A DNA stretch of 64,000 nucleotides from positions 62,001 to 126,000 of the forward strand of contig PYSS01000046.1 in NCBI GenBank assembly GCA_003049465.1. Direction: 5' to 3'. The translations under genes were made by a program, and so were the position numbers. Source of the DNA: Magnaporthiopsis rhizophila (Eukaryota; Ascomycota; Sordariomycetes; Magnaporthales; Magnaporthaceae). Of the stretch, positions 10,568 through 22,800 are shown in pieces. Position 1 is the stretch's first letter, and each line of letters starts with the position of its first letter. The notes below the pieces were generated by a model. It did no database searches. It was not told where the DNA came from and saw only the letters and a list, made by a program, of their open reading frames with translations.

Positions 10568-13500
10568 GTGGGGTGGTCTATATCACAGTATCTTTCATGT
10601 CTTTCGTATCTTCGCGGGTTTTTTCGGGCCACAGGCACTATGTGGAAGGGGTCTTTCGCAAAATTAGGGTTTCTTGGGTGCTGCACTCCGGGTATTGTCT
10701 TGGAACACCGCATAAAAAGCAGAGGTGCGGGCGTCTAAGATAAGAACAAAATGACTTTCGATGATCAGACGCGTTTCTATGATGTTGCGGCGTTACTTGT
10801 TAATTTCCTGGCCAAGTCTGTATCAAAAATCTCTGCGCCATTATATTCCGACCTGTTTGAAAATGAAGTACGAAGTTCTGTGTGAATCTTGTCCAAGCTA
10901 AAGCCGATGGGGGATAGTGGCTTGTTCCGTTTCTTGCTTCGATCTTCCCTGGAGCCCGCAATTAAAGTTTTGCATCTTTTTGCTGCTCCTCCGGCCTGAG
11001 CGACTGGTATCAGGTGGACTGAAAAAAGTGTGGTGGATTTGAGATGATTATGAATCTGATCCAAAAGCAGGCTTTTTGGTGGTTTGGATCGTGTATCCAT
11101 TGTCTCTATGCACAATATTAATTAATAAAAAAAAAGACCCTCCCTACATCTCAACGCCCATTAATCACCCTCTTTAGAAATATCTTTGTCCACAAGAGCG
11201 CTAGCTTTTATCAAAAGCCAGCTCGTGTTCGATTAATATCTTTTTTTTTAAACCCGGAGTTTCCTTTTGGCAATTTTCTTCTACGCGGATGTAGCTATTC
11301 TTTTTTTTTGCGACGCCCATGAGTACTCTCTTCTGATTGCTAAAATTTATACTCTTGCTCTTGTTATCGCTGTTTTGGGTTTCGAAAGGTTATTTTCGAA
11401 AGCACTCGGTTACGAGACAGCACGGATGTTGAAGGGAGGGTATGTTTCCTCAGATCATTTTATGGAAGTGGATCGATGCGACCCCTTGGTGCTCATTACC
11501 TTGCATGGAAAGGTGATTTCGATGGTCTTTGGTGTTTGTAGAGGAGCGAGGTAGTTTTGGAAATAACACGGCTTGGTGACGATAAATCCCTAGGTTTAAA
11601 TTGATTTGTAATCCGAGCTTTGGGAAACATGAAGTCGGAAGTGCGGTGACTACGTCCCATAATGCCCATGGTAAAAAGGTGTTGGAAGAAAACAGAAATG
11701 TCTGTAGTTCCGAGAGGCGCCCCGTCTGGGCTTTTGAAGTTTAATTACCGGAAGTCGGGAAACTGCTGGGCCAAGGCATGTAACCCACCGCGTTGCCTGG
11801 AAAAGGCCAAAGCCGTGGCATGCATGATAAACTCAAAGCTCCTATTAAATGGTGCTTGCTCGGGCTCCGCAGGCCGTCAAGTGTCTTGGCTAGCGCAGCT
11901 CCGTCGCCCACGTTGCAGCCAAAGGCCAGAGTCTCTGGGTGTCGTAGGAAATTCGGTACCGGCCTGAGGCAAAGGCCTTCTTCTCTTTGCCGCTAGCGTA
12001 AAGTGGCGAGGGGAGGAAGAGCCGAAGAAGGCACCGCGTCCTTCTCTGCCAGCCAGCGGGTGGTCTTACGGCAGATATAGCCAGCCACAGTGACCACGTA
12101 GACTACGTGGCGCGAGGAACTTCTCCCACGAGAGCCCGGGAGTCCTTCCCGTGCCGGAGAGTTGAGGGTAAGCCGATGCCAGCGGAGAGTGAAGACCCTC
12201 TGTGTCATTCGTGCCAGTCCTGGTGATGATGATGAAGTCTGTTGTGGACCTCTTGGGGCCCACCAACTTGGATCGCCGCCTGTCATTCCCGCCCAGCCAC
12301 CAGCCCGAGAATGGTCCTCCAGCCCGAGAATGGTCCTCGACTGAAACGGCTGAAGCTTCACTTGATGGTGGTGTCGTTGAGTATCATCATTCTCCTTGGT
12401 CTCGAAAGCTTGAGGCAATGTTGCCCCCTTGATGTTCTGGGTCGCATAAAAAGGTATTGACTGCAACAATTAAAGCTGTAGGGGGTGGCTTGGACAAGAA
12501 AGGCACCGGCAAATCTTTGGCGAAGACGCTCTACGACGCGGTACGCTACGCCGCTTGTACCAGCCCCGACTTCGCCTGTCAGAGGGCCACCAGGATCCTC
12601 GTCGGTCAAGAGCTCGGCAAGCTCGGCGGCATCAGCGCTCAAGCTGGCACGAAAGGCGGCACCATAGAATGCGTAGATCATATTCCCTCGGTCATCAGCA
12701 GGATGGGCTTCGTTGTGGTGGGAGATGCGAGGTAGGTTGGACTCGACGTGGCCAAACATCTGCAACCGTCAGGTCGCCTGAATCGGAGGGCCATCTTCTG
12801 GCGGACGGTGGCCGGCTTCGCGTCGAGATCGGCCCGGTCGGTGGGCGGTGGTGGGCACTCCTCAACCCTCTCTCGCATCTACTTAATGTAGACCTACCGG
12901 AATGCGTCCTCTGCCAAAGCTTCTTCCCCTCCTCGGCTCCCGGCCGCGTCGTCCGACTCCTCTCCTCTCCTTGCTTTGATTCCAGGTGACACCTTGGAAA
13001 TCCGATGCCCGGCCTGTCCGCCGGCCGGACCGCCGGGTCTTGAACGGGGAGACTCGCTGCTCGCGAACGGTTACGTGAACTGCCGTGGATTGGCGGGGTT
13101 GCGGCGTACACCGGCTGACTTCGGACGTCGGATTCTCGAGAGTGTCGGCTATGACGGACCACGCCACGACCGTTGGCTGAACCCGCTAACCCCCCTCAGA
13201 ACCCGTTCACGTCGCTGGGTCGTGTTGACGGCGGGCGCTTGTCCTAGAGTCCGCGACGACGGAATTGAAGAACAGTACGACCGGCCCAGGCGAAGAAATC
13301 TCATCCATGTGCGCCGTATCCTTCAGAGTGTGCGACACAATATCCCTCCCCAGGGACTTGGCATCGGTCAGGGCGATGTGTCTCTTGCGCGGTTCCCATT
13401 AGCTCTAGTAGATAAAAAATAGAATACTTTGGCTGGATAAAGACTCGGCAACCACAAGCTGGCAGAGGATCACTCTGTCATGGGCCGGAAGCTTGTCTCG

Positions 13501-15002
13501 ACGAGCTTTTCTCGGCCGTTCGCAGGGAGCGAACTGACCCAAACCGCAACACAGAACCCTGGAATTTGTACTCCTGGATTCCTAGATCCTAGTAGGCTAT
13601 CCTCGGTCTCTACGTGCGAGGCGTGCCCTAAAAAACCAACCCGTATAAGCCAGCTCCCTGCGGAAAATCGCCTGCACGCCTGCCGTGAATAGACCGGCGC
13701 TGGGCACGGCATGGCAGGGAAATGGTTTGAGGATGGCTCACTCACATCTCGCTCTTTTCCAGGGCCCAGTTCACGACCAACTGGGTACGCACAGAACCAT
13801 ACGAGCCTACTTACGGTCCGCACGAGGTTTACATACATAGCGTTGAATGAAAACTGAAGGCACTAAGCCGACGGGAGCCTCGGTCATCTATCGGGTCGTC
13901 TTCTGCTGCGAGCTAGCTCGAAGCAGCCAGTGCCGCTGAAACCTTCTTTGGCGTCATGGTGCGTACATCATGTCCGTGGAAGTCCTTCCCGCGGGCTTCG
14001 GTACCACCGAAGCTTCTCGGCGTCTTCGATGATGGCGCGGTTAACACCATGGCAACAGCGTGGGGTGTATCCGCCTCCCCCGTGGTGGTCGCTCACTCGG
14101 GCTTCGGCGTCATCACCTTATGAGGCTGTTTTGGAAGCTACTTACCCTGGCTGTGAGGCTAGTGTCTGGCCATGTGCCCGCAGCGGGAATCATGCCACCA
14201 CCAGTTTCAGCCGTCGCTGAGGAAAGTTCGGGAGAAATTCCCAGACCGTATGAAGAGCCACAGGCCGTCTTGGGCTGCTTGAATCCTAACGCCGACATTG
14301 CATCTGGAGATAAAGCGGCTATCGACGGGCTCAGCAGGCGTTGGCGGCTGCCAGTCGAGCAGCTACAGCCTACCCGTGGAACATTGCCCGTCATTTCTTC
14401 CACATGAAGGCCGTGGCATTGAAGACCACGCCACCCAACGAGTCCAGACCCATCTCGCTTTACTGCGCCACTACATAGGCAGTCGCCAAGACTGACCCCG
14501 GGGTGCTGGCAGGAGAACCCGATTAAGTCCATCAGCTCGGCCAGGGCGGCCCGTCTCTTCTACAATGTACAGCCCCAACAAGCGGAGGACTGAGCCAAAA
14601 AGCATCTCGTTTGCGCAGCGCTTTTTCGAGCTGGGCCCTCATGACACCCTGCAGAGCTATCCCCTCGTCAGGTTCATCTATCCCAAGTCTGCTTGGCGGC
14701 GGTGTCTGTCCTACACAGCCCACCGGATCGATGTGCCCAATACCACTTGCTTGCAAGACGACCAGCCAATGCCTGCACCTACCTGTAGCCACGGGTGCAC
14801 CGGTTCTCCGCATGCCGGAAAGCTCTGCCGAATTCGAATTTGGAAGGTGCGCCTCTACCTATAGGCAGTCATTCAGAGGAAGGTGATTTGGCCGGGAAGG
14901 TGCGTCATCGACGCGAGATGGCCCCACTTTTCCTTCCTGGCATATTCACTCGACTGCTCAAGCTCCGTCCTTCGTCCTCTTTTCCTTTCTTTAAGCGCAG
15001 CC
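10568..15002. other. Gene-poor region with no assignable gene
   Basis: About 4.4 kb. The first 1 kb is AT-rich with short T and A runs. Between 12.4 and 14.9 kb both strands show several mid-length ORFs (for example 12358-12765 minus, 12457-12735 plus, 13470-13838 minus, 14060-14407 plus). I recognise no domain in any of them and could not join them into one convincing frame. A decayed gene or transposon is possible. An exact 19-bp tandem duplication lies at 12301-12338. Confidence 0.5.
12301..12338. repeat. Exact 19-bp tandem duplication
   Basis: The unit CAGCCCGAGAATGGTCCTC occurs at 12301-12319 and again immediately at 12320-12338. It looks like a recent slippage or small duplication event. 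No function is evident. Confidence 0.9.
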
Positions 15003-15145
15003 TGTTATGGATCCGTGCTGGGCACGGATCATGTGACCCAAGGGGTGCCCCTTGGGCCAGGACTCCTGTATATAAGGGCCGCCTCGAACCCTCCAAGGAC
15101 GAGGCCCGTTTCTATCCTTTTCCCTCCTCATCTTGTAGAATAACA
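15003..15145 (+). mobile_element. Solo or relic LTR of a retrotransposon (candidate)
   Basis: A 143-bp segment starts TGTTAT and ends ATAACA, giving perfect 6-bp terminal inverted repeats of the TG...CA type. It carries a TATATAA box at 15069-15075. Six bases after its end comes TGGCACCCACC (about 15152), which could be a tRNA primer-binding site because it begins with TGG. I see no second copy in the window, no matching 5-bp target duplication and no reverse transcriptase. It is therefore at most a solo LTR or the 5' stub of a deleted element. Confidence 0.38.
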
Positions 15146-15312
15146 CCACTTTGGCACCCACCAGACGACCCCCTTGTGGCCTGACCTATCACAACCACAG
15201 CAAACAAATAAAGACTGGATGGACGGCGGGAAGCTTGAGCCTCTAGGATAGGCTGGCTAACGATTATCAAAATAATATCTGTATAGAAACCTATTTTTCG
15301 AACCTCGTTAAA

Positions 15313-15528
15313 ATGGGCTTCCCTGAAAATAGGTACGATGATATACGGGTAGCCGTTACAGCAGCCAAGGTGCCTCCGGAGTTTTTCGATCCAGGCATGG
15401 AACTCGATGCATACAACCCGGCGCTTGAGCTAGGCGGGTTCGAAAAAGAGGACGAGTCCGAGGTCGAAGATGAGCTGGAAGCAGAAATGCAGATGCTCAT
15501 TGGAAACGATGGTGATGATTCGGAGTGA
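15313..15528 (+). CDS. Small acidic hypothetical protein
   Basis: A 71-codon ORF that starts with ATG in a favourable context (AAAATGG), has no intron and ends TGA. The product is strongly acidic in its second half (EKEDESEVEDELEAEMQ). No family is recognised. It begins about 170 bp downstream of the LTR-like segment, so it may be a fragment of a mobile element or chance. Only its codon-like composition supports it. Confidence 0.25.
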   Translation: MGFPENRYDDIRVAVTAAKVPPEFFDPGMELDAYNPALELGGFEKEDESEVEDELEAEMQMLIGNDGDDSE

Positions 15529-16131
15529 GGGTATAATTAGCTAGCCAGCGAACCACTCGGGGAGGAACAAGGTGCAGTTGCTCCTGCCCGCCTCCCCCAA
15601 GAGCCATCACTCCCGCACTCCACTAGCAGGCACAGACCCACAGGTACGGGAAGGAAGGCGCTGCCGAAAGAAAGGAAGGAGAGGCTAGGAGAAGGTGCAA
15701 GAGGGAGAGTGGCAGGACGCGTGCTCGATGGAGTCGAGGTTAAGCTACATTTAATATACGGGCATGCTGAGGCGTTCTAATTTGCGTGTAAAATCCCTGC
15801 ATCTCTGCTCGACGGAGGGAGTTTTGGTAAAGGCAAGCATGGATAGCAGCGCCGTTTACGTAGGCGGGCCGCTAGGCCGTATGGGCGGTTCGGTGGGCTT
15901 TTCGTGGGGAAAAAATGAAGAAGGGAAAAAAGATTTCTCCCCTTGCTTCTGAATGGGGATAAAGAGGTTGGAGGCGAGGTTAATGGCATGGAACTCTTGG
16001 CTGCTGCGGTTGAATGTGCCTCATCTTCAACCGCGCGACGAGGGTGGTTACATGAACAATCTTTTCTTATTTGAGACCGCATATTATGACATTGTAAAAG
16101 GCGGCAGCGCAAAGAACATGCTATATCTAGG
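15529..16131. other. Intergenic stretch downstream of the GH92 gene
   Basis: About 600 bp with purine-rich runs (GAAAGGAAGGAGAGG near 15670) and short ORFs without support. It includes the 3' untranslated region of the GH92 gene on the minus strand. Confidence 0.5.
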
Positions 16132-19108
16132 CTATGACTCCCCTCCAGTCTGGGACCGATAGGGATCACCAGGATCGCCAAGTTCCCGCCGGCTTGTCTC
16201 GGGCAGCTTTGCCGGGTCGACGATGTCATCGCGCTCTCCGACGGGATAGCTGGGAGGAAGGTCTGGGTCGGTTGTGCCCCAGGTGCCCGTCGTGGGATCG
16301 TCCGTGACGGTTAGCTCAAGCGTGCCGCCCTCGCGGAAGAACTCGTGCGTGACCCAGTTGCGCGTAAACGGGGTTCCGTTGAGGGTTGCGCTCTCGATGT
16401 ACTTCCTGCCGTACGTCGGGTCGAAGTTGCGGATCTTGATGGTCGCCCGCTTGCCTGCGGCTCTGGCCCCCGGGTCGGTGGCCAGGATGGAGATCTCCCG
16501 GAAGAAGGGCGGCGTGATGAGATACACGTCTTGGCCGGCCACGGGAAAGAATCCCATCATGACCATGCTGCTGAAGGCACCCATGGCGCAGTCGTCGTTT
16601 CCAGGGATTCCGTTGATGCTGGTGTTGAACTGGCTGGGGATGTATCGGTGGATCCAGTACGAGCTCATATCTGGCCTCTTTGCATAGTGGAACTGCAAAG
16701 CAGTGAGGAAGGTCGGCTCATTGCCCATATATGCAATCTCCTCGTGCCAGTAATTCAGACGGTCGACGAAGGTCTTGTGGCCTCCCATCTTTTCGACCAG
16801 AGCCGCCATGTCCTGCGGCACGAAAAAGCTGTATAGCCACGAGCTCCCTTCATACGAGGAAAACCGCGTGTCGTAGTAGCAGCCATGGAAATTGGTTTTG
16901 GGGCTGCATAGGCGGACATTATGGTACACGAACTGTCCGTCCCGCTTCCGAGGCTGCATAAAGCCTTTGAAGGGGCTCAAGACGATGTCGCCCGCGTGGG
17001 TTTCTCTGTAGATGTCAAGGGACCTGGAGAAAACGAAGACGGTCAGCATTCGAGACACAGATAAAAAGGGGTCAACTACGCCCGGATGGGCAGACGAAAC
17101 GTTGAGAAAAGGGTGGGATGGGGCTTACTGTTCGCTCCAGATGTTCTTCCAATTGCCGCTTCGCTTGTGGTATTTTGTCGCGTCCTCCTTGTGCCCAAGG
17201 CCCTTGGCCACCAAGGAGATGCAAAAGTCATCGTAAGCGTACTCAACCAAGCGGGATATCTCCCTGCTCGACGGTCCAGAGCCGAGCTTGTCCTCATCAT
17301 CCACTGGGATGTAACCGAGTCTGTGGTATGATTGGAGATTTCCTCGCCCCTCGAATGACCACAACTTTGGCTCTTCTTCAGCATCCGAAACCACGGCTTC
17401 GTATGCCCTTTTCCAGTCGATCCCATCACGCAGCCCTTTGACATAGGCGTCCGCGATCAAAATATCGCTATTTGACCCGCCTTGGCTGTAACCCTTGCTG
17501 AAGCTCATGCGACAATCCGGAAGTTTACCCAGGTTCCGATAAATGTCGATTAGAGTGCGAAGCATCTCAACTTGCGCGACGGGGTCGACAATTGTCAGCA
17601 GAGGGTGCTGGGCTCTGAAAGAGTCCCATATGCAGTAGAACCTGTGTTTTGGCCTCGCTATGTTAGCGACTGGTGGGACCTCGACGGGTAGTTCACAGGG
17701 AGTGTACGTGATCGAAGCTTGCAGCACAGTCATGTTGGACTGGGTGACAGTGGCAGCCTGTCCTCGGTACGATAGTAAGCCTCGGGGAATTCCGAGACTT
17801 CAGGAACGGGCAGCCAGTCATATGCAGGAGATAGGAGTGGAGCGAATGCAAGGGATGAGACGGTGCAAGGGATGGGATGGAAAACACGTACGAGTCGAAA
17901 TAAGGCTCTTTCGACTCCCACAACGGATTTTCACCCGTGTAGTTCTGGGGAGATATCAGCGATCTATAGAGACCGGACCAAAAAGTGGTCGCATACGATT
18001 CGTTTACGCCACGAGTATCGATCTTAACTACGCTCAGCTTTTCACGCCAAGCCCGCTGGGCAGCGGCAAAGGTTCCGTCGAAGTCGAAGTCGGGTATCTG
18101 GGCCTCGGCGTTGGCGCAAGCCTGCTCCACCGTCATGAAGGAAATGCCCACTCGAGCCATGATGGACGCCTGCCTGGACGGCGGCGCCTCGAACTGGACC
18201 CAGGCGCCCGCTGTCCCTGGGGGTGCCGGCTTGAGCTCCTTGACCTCCTCGCTGACGTCGAGATCGCCCTTGAAGGTGCCGGACTTGCCGACGCGAGCAC
18301 CGCGGACGTCAACGCAGACAAAGGCCTTGTAGCTGCCTGTGCCGAAGGAAGGCGCGAACACCCCGTGGCCCGTAATGCGAGCCGTCGACGAGCCGGCATC
18401 GATTTGCACCTTGACGTCGCCGCTCCAGCGGCTGTTGCTAAGGTCGGTCAGATCCGGGAGCAGCAGGGGGCTGAATGGCATGCGATCGCCTTTCTGGTCT
18501 ACGAGGGTGGAAGCGCCCGGGAATGAGAAGCGGTACAGGGCGGCGCGCTCCGTGGTCGTCATCTCGGCCTTGACCGAGTTGGTGAGCTCGATGGCGAAGT
18601 AGCCCGGCGTCGCCCGAGCGGACCCGTTGACTCTGGGGACTCCTCTGGTGGCGGACGAGAAGACGCACTTCTGAGCGTCGCCCTCGGGGCATCCCGCGTG
18701 GACCCATAGTGGGAAGTTCCCCAGGGACGGGTTCCCACCAGTGCCAGAGTCGTGGAGATGAGAGAATCCAAAGATTTTGGAATTGTCGGACACGAAGCCA
18801 GCAGCGTTCTCCGCGCGAGAGTCACAGTCGGCCACCGCCTTCACCATGCCGTACGGCAGCGTCGCGCCGGGGAAAACATGGCCTCCGTTGGCAGTGCCGA
18901 TCAAGGGGTCGATATGGCGGAGAATGTCGGTCTTGGCGAATGTGGCGCTGTGGTGCGGGCTCAGCCGACGGCCACCGCCGCTTGGGAGTAGGAAGATGGC
19001 AATGCCAGAGGCAGCGAGAAGCAACAGCAGGCGGATCTTGCGCGGCAGGCCAGCCAGGTGGATAGGCGCTGCGGCGAAGGCTTTTGTCCCAGACGCGACG
19101 CGACCCAT
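16132..19108 (-). CDS. GH92-family alpha-mannosidase
   Basis: Family GH92 enzymes are calcium-dependent exo-alpha-mannosidases acting on mannose-rich glycans. Three exons: 19108..17892, 17641..17129 and 17023..16132; 873 residues, phases consistent. The N terminus has a basic stretch and one hydrophobic segment (LLLLLAASGIAIFLLP, about residues 28-43), so it is either secreted or a type II membrane protein. Family landmarks in order are IDPLIGTANGGHVFPGA, PYGMVKAVADC, GFSHLHDSGTGG, FDSFYCIWDSFRAQHPLL, the NEPTF segment with the likely acid residue, and GNDDCAMGAFSSM with the catalytic-base Asp pair, followed by MMGFFPVAG. I cannot tell endogenous N-glycan or cell-wall turnover from external mannan use. 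Confidence 0.95.
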
Positions 19109-19824
19109 GGCGGAGCTTCTGGCCGCCTCGTTGGACCAGCCTCTGTCAACTGCGCAAACGACAAGAAAGATGTGTGAACAAAAGATGCCAGGTCAAAGGA
19201 GACCGAACAAGGCAACGAGCGTGGCTCGGGACTGGCCAGCCATTCGGGAATGAGCGGGCAAGGAAAAAGACACGGCGCCAAGGCTACAGCAGATGGATAA
19301 TGACCGGCCCGCCCCAGTCTGGACTTGTCCAGCCTCTCCAGGGCTAAGATCTCACAGCAGGGCGGAGACGCCATCTGCTCCTTTTTAGCCACTCTAGCTC
19401 CACCGCAAGTGGGTTGCCCTATTCCGCGGCCCGCCGGCTGAACCGAGTTCCCATCAAGAGCGACCTCCTGACGAGAACCAATGAATCAATAGAAACAGTT
19501 CGTAACCGTGCTGCGGGGTCAATGCAGCTTCTACAGCGGTATCCCGGGTGTTTGTCATTATCCCAGAATGTTTCGGAGGGTATACATAGAACACATTTGC
19601 CAGCACAGGGCTGCCGATTCAAACCGTTCTCGACCTGACCACGAGTGCGTCAGGTGGTGCCATAAACCCAGGGCCCGAGAAACCATCCGCCAAGCCCAGG
19701 GGGCCGTGGCGCCGGGCCGCTGAGCAGGACTTGGTGTTCCCTCGCTGGCAAAAGATGTATACATATTTCCAGCATCAGCACGTCAACTTCGCCTTTCAAT
19801 TTTTCTGCTTGTGCGTAAGATACG
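19109..19824. other. Divergent promoter region GH92/NLR-1
   Basis: About 715 bp between the minus-strand GH92 start and the candidate first exon of the NLR on the plus strand. No supported gene. Confidence 0.5.
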
Positions 19825-22800
19825 ATGAGCGGATGGGGCGACAGCGAGCCCATCGAGACGAGAAGTCGTTCATTGGAGCCTGCAAGCGCCGCACATATGC
19901 AGCCTGGGATGGCTGAGGCGAGAAGTGATTTGTTGGCGCAAGCGCCGAACGGATCCCCGCCCAGGGGTTACATCCTGGCGCGGAAGGAAGTTCAGCTGGT
20001 GAAGATGTTGAGAGGGAAGGAGCCATCAATGTTGGCGATGCTAATCTCTGGCACCAAAGCTCAACGACAAGATCTCGTAAGCTGGGGTTGCGATAGCTCC
20101 ACAAGATGGTAGGTTGCTCCCGCCACCTGCCTCTTCCCATTTCTTCTTCAGTCTGGAAGAGGCATGTTGCGAAAGCGGCCGCTCATTGAACAAGGATATC
20201 TGATGGAAGGGAAGCGCCGATTGAATATAGTGGAAACGCATCAAAGGGCGTCGGCATCGCAGTCCAAGTGACGCAGAAAGCAGCCAAACATCGACGGCCC
20301 CTTCTCAGCCATCCTGTGAGGTCTCGGCGCCAGCTCCTGACCGCTCCACCGAGCTTCCGCGACGAGGTCCTGTGAGCCAGAGCATTTCAGACAGCCAGCG
20401 ACGGCCGTCGGCGCTATCCGACGTTTACGCCCAACTTCAAACCTCGCTATCGTCGTCTTCGCGCCAGAAACAGCGGACGCAGGACCGCAGCAACGACCCT
20501 CTCGGTCTGATCATCCTGCATACCCCCGAAGCCGAGCGAGAGGTAGACATCGTCTTCCTGCACGGACTCGGCGGGACCAGCCGTCGAACATGGTGTCGCG
20601 ACCGGGATCTGGACAACTTTTGGCCCCAGCTATGGCTTCCACACGCCCTGCCCACTGCCCGCGTGCTCACCTTTGGCTACAACGCACACTTCTCGTCTAG
20701 AAAGGAGCAGGCATCATCCACCATTGGAGACTTCGCCGCTGATCTCCTCTTTCGCATGAAATATGGAGAGACCACTCCCGAGCGCCTGGGCCAGGTCCCA
20801 ATCGTCATTGTCGCTCATTCGATGGGGGGCTTGGTCTTTAAAAAAGCGTTCGTCGAGGGCCACTCGAACGACCAGTACAAGAGCATCGTTGCCATGGTCA
20901 AGGGCGTCGTCTTCCTTGCTACTCCTCACCGCGGCACGGATCTTGCCGAAACCCTGAACAAACTCCTTGCAGGTTCCGTCTTTGGCCACTCTTCGCGGGA
21001 GTACGTCAAGGAGCTCGCGCGGAAGAGCCCAACGATTGATGAGATTGATAAGGCATTCCGGCACCATGCCCCGAAACTCGAGATCTTCTCCTTTTACGAA
21101 ACACTATCGACTGCTGTCGGTCCAGCCTCTTTCATGATTGTCGAAACAGCGGCCGCTGTGACGGGCCTCCCGACAGAAACCAAAATACCGCTCAACGCCG
21201 ACCACCACAACGCTTGCAAGTTCACCAGCCCGGAGGACCCCAACTACGTTTCTATCCTTGGTGCGCTCCGCAGCATAGTCACCTCGGCATCGCCGGCATC
21301 TGCCAAGCGCGGGGAGAATACCAAAAAGGACATTCAGCACCTTGCGGACTTGCTAGGTATTGCTGGGCCCCCGGACGAAGACCTCGCCTCTTATCGCGCT
21401 TCGCGGAAGCAGGGCACCTGCGAGCGGTTCATTGAAAGCCCGGAGTTTGGCAAATGGCTGCAGTCTACGCAGAGTTGTGTTCTCTGGGCGCACGCTGAAC
21501 CCGGCAATGGAAAATCCATCACATGCTCCTCCGTCGTCGACCATCTAAACGGAGCAGGGCACAGCTGCTCATACTATTTCTTCAAGTATGGACAGCGCCA
21601 GAAGAAGTCTGCTAGCCACATGCTTCTGTCCCTCGCCTACCAAACTGCTCTCCAGCTGAACGAGTTCCGCGAGGTCCTTGTCGATCTCGCCAAGGCAGGG
21701 GTTTGTGTGTCCGAGGCGGACGCCAAGACGGTCTGGGAGAGCATTTTCAAATCCGTCTTGGCCACTGTCAAGACGGAAAAGAGAATATTCTGGGTCATAG
21801 ACGGTCTAGACGAGGCAGACTCAAGCAATCAGGTGGTGGACCAGCTTTCCGCTGTCGCTGATTTCGACAGCCACATGCTCCGCATCCTCGTCTTCAGCCG
21901 CCCACTAGAAAGCATCCATCGTGCATTCCAAGCCGCGAGGAAGAAGATAGGTGTAGTGGAGACACCCTTGCCAGACAATCGAGACGACATCCGGCTGTCT
22001 GTTACCGATCAGGTTAATCATCTCATCTGTGGGGATGAATTCAAACTGGAGCTCGTCGATGAGATTGTTGCTCGGTCGCACGGCAGCTTTCTCTGGGCCA
22101 GCCTTGTTGGAAAAGCTGTCATCGGGAAGACACGAGAGGATCAGGTCCGGCAAGTTCTAAAATCCACACCCGACGACATGGGCCAACTTTACGATCGAAT
22201 GATGGCCACCATAACTGCCCCGAGCATGGAAGAAGACAAGAAATTGGCCAGAGCTCTCATGATATGCGCCATGTTTGCCAAGACCCCCGTTACGGTGGAC
22301 GAGTTCTTGGAGCTCTACCCGGCAGAGACCAAGGATATCATGGATTTCAGTCATACGGTCAGCCAGGTTTGCGGGCAGTTCGTGGTCGTCGCCCACGGCT
22401 GGGTGGAGCTGGTCCATCACTCCGCCCGCGAGTACCTCATGAGGGAGAGGGACGCTCCGTTCTCGTCCGACCCAAGGGGAGCGAACGAAGACCTGCTCAT
22501 CAAGTGTCTTGCGACACTCTGCGACAAGACTTTGAGGCAAAAGCTCAGCAGGCTGAACCCGCCGAAACCCCTCCACTACTCTAGCGCTTTCTGGCCAGAC
22601 CATCTGCAAGAAGCATCGATTGGCTCTGCCCGGGTCCTAGAGGCTTTGGCCATGTTCTTCAACGGCCCGTACCCCCTAGTGTGGATCCAATACCTGGCCA
22701 TGACCAGCCGGCTCTCGGAACTTCCTGGGGCGTCGCGAAAACTCTCTGGATATCTCCAAAAATGCGTCAAACCGGATGGATCCGGATCACCTCTCCCTCA

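Noticed and set aside
17660..18526. A 288-codon plus-strand ORF
   Set aside because: Antisense to the GH92 gene; a GC-rich shadow without any recognisable domain.
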